Below, piece after piece: positions 46,243 through 46,552 of a stretch of DNA of 46,552 bases. The stretch covers positions 1 to 46,552 of the forward strand of contig DATIOK010000157.1 of assembly GCA_035473255.1 (NCBI GenBank), given 5' to 3'. The DNA comes from JAICYJ01 sp035473255. Its GTDB lineage: Bacteria > Actinomycetota > Thermoleophilia > Gaiellales > JAICJC01. The notes under the pieces were generated by a model. It saw only the letters and a program-made list of their open reading frames with translations, made no database searches and had not been told where the DNA came from. Made by a program: the position numbers and the translations under genes. Position 1 is the stretch's first letter; every line of letters starts with the position of its first letter.

Positions 46243-46552
46243 ATGCCCGCCGCCCCCGCTCCTCACGTGCTCGTGGTCGACGACGAGCCGATCGTGCGCG
46301 ACGTGCTGACCCGTTACCTCACCCGCGCCGGCTACCAGGTCAGCGACGCCGGCGACGGCGAGCAGGCGCTGGAGGCGATCAGCGCCGGTCATCCCGACGT
46401 GGTGCTGCTCGACCTGATGCTGCCCACGGTCAACGGCCTCGACGTGCTTCGCACCGTTCGTCGTGACAGCGACGTGCCCGTGATCGTGCTCTCGGCCCGC
46501 TCCAGCGAGCGGGAGCGGATCGACGGTCTGCGGCAGGGCGCCGACGATTACG
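46243..46552 (+). CDS. OmpR-type response regulator, receiver domain (3'-truncated by window edge)
   Basis: About 103 residues of a CheY-like receiver: acidic pocket VLVVDDEPIVRDVLTRYLTR, phospho-acceptor aspartate in VVLLDLMLPTVNGLDVLRTV, switch Ser in PVIVLSARSSERERIDGL, and GADDY. The missing C-terminal part is probably a winged-helix domain, as expected for the OmpR/PhoB group, so it would be a transcription factor paired with a sensor kinase downstream. The start is set by the leaderless -10; ATG 46240 is equally possible. Confidence 0.92.
   Translation, partial: MPAAPAPHVLVVDDEPIVRDVLTRYLTRAGYQVSDAGDGEQALEAISAGHPDVVLLDLMLPTVNGLDVLRTVRRDSDVPVIVLSARSSERERIDGLRQGADDY

Overview
This is a high-GC, gene-dense bacterial window, read as a chromosome segment of an actinobacterium. 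The gene content points to the deep-branching class Thermoleophilia (Solirubrobacterales or Gaiellales type): a GroEL with a GGMPDMM tail, a DUF5317 gene, a DUF1501/DUF1800 pair, GTG and TTG starts, an actinobacterial-type CGAAC-N4-GTTCG SOS box, and many genes whose start codon lies 6-9 nt behind a TANNNT -10 hexamer (leaderless transcription). The class is an inference; no rRNA or tRNA is present to test it.

Layout. 1-1,660: 3' part of groEL and its terminator. 1,696-8,043: envelope-glycan membrane enzymes (PIG-V-like mannosyltransferase, PAP2/Aur1-like phosphatase, GT39-type glycosyltransferase, a 669-aa polytopic protein) with a DUF1028 gene. 8,045-14,893: two M20 peptidases, a molybdopterin oxidoreductase, a YgfZ-type folate-binding protein, a TPR protein, a GNAT acetyltransferase and a CapA-like protein. 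14,894-17,682: a structured leader with a 32-aa membrane peptide, a GGDEF+HD-GYP protein and DUF5317. 17,679-18,916: a small accessory patch with an IS3 relic, a gene tail cut by it, and an uncharacterised zinc/HTH-like protein. 18,897-25,849: a CopC-CopD fusion with a membrane partner, DUF1501 and DUF1800 proteins and a secreted protein. 25,912-33,830: small genes, an EAL-HDOD protein, SDR, polysaccharide deacetylase, a choline-kinase-like protein and a dimethylglycine/sarcosine dehydrogenase-like protein, then a YdeI-like protein. 33,834-37,702: MFS transporter, stand-alone LigD polymerase domain, MoaD-like and Asp-box (BNR) proteins. 37,851-42,937: VOC protein, agmatinase-like enzyme, non-pyrrolysine MttB-like methyltransferase, zinc-ribbon protein, DinB. 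42,993-46,552: C45 hydrolase, membrane protein, secreted beta-propeller, start of an OmpR-type response regulator.

Themes. Two c-di-GMP-type genes (15,275 and 27,650) sit behind promoters resembling the sigma28/WhiG class. The choline-kinase-like gene, the DMGDH-like gene, the agmatinase and the MttB homologue suggest catabolism of methylated or nitrogenous amines. dinB has an SOS box at its start codon.

The most novel-looking signal is a pair of homologous intergenic elements (11,722-11,889 and 36,396-36,620, opposite orientations). They have 13-14 bp terminal inverted repeats, a shared 20-bp core, and a small open frame running from one terminal repeat to the other. They look like a MITE-like or small-ORF cassette. 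No gap longer than 300 bp lacks a feature. No CRISPR array, tRNA or rRNA was seen.
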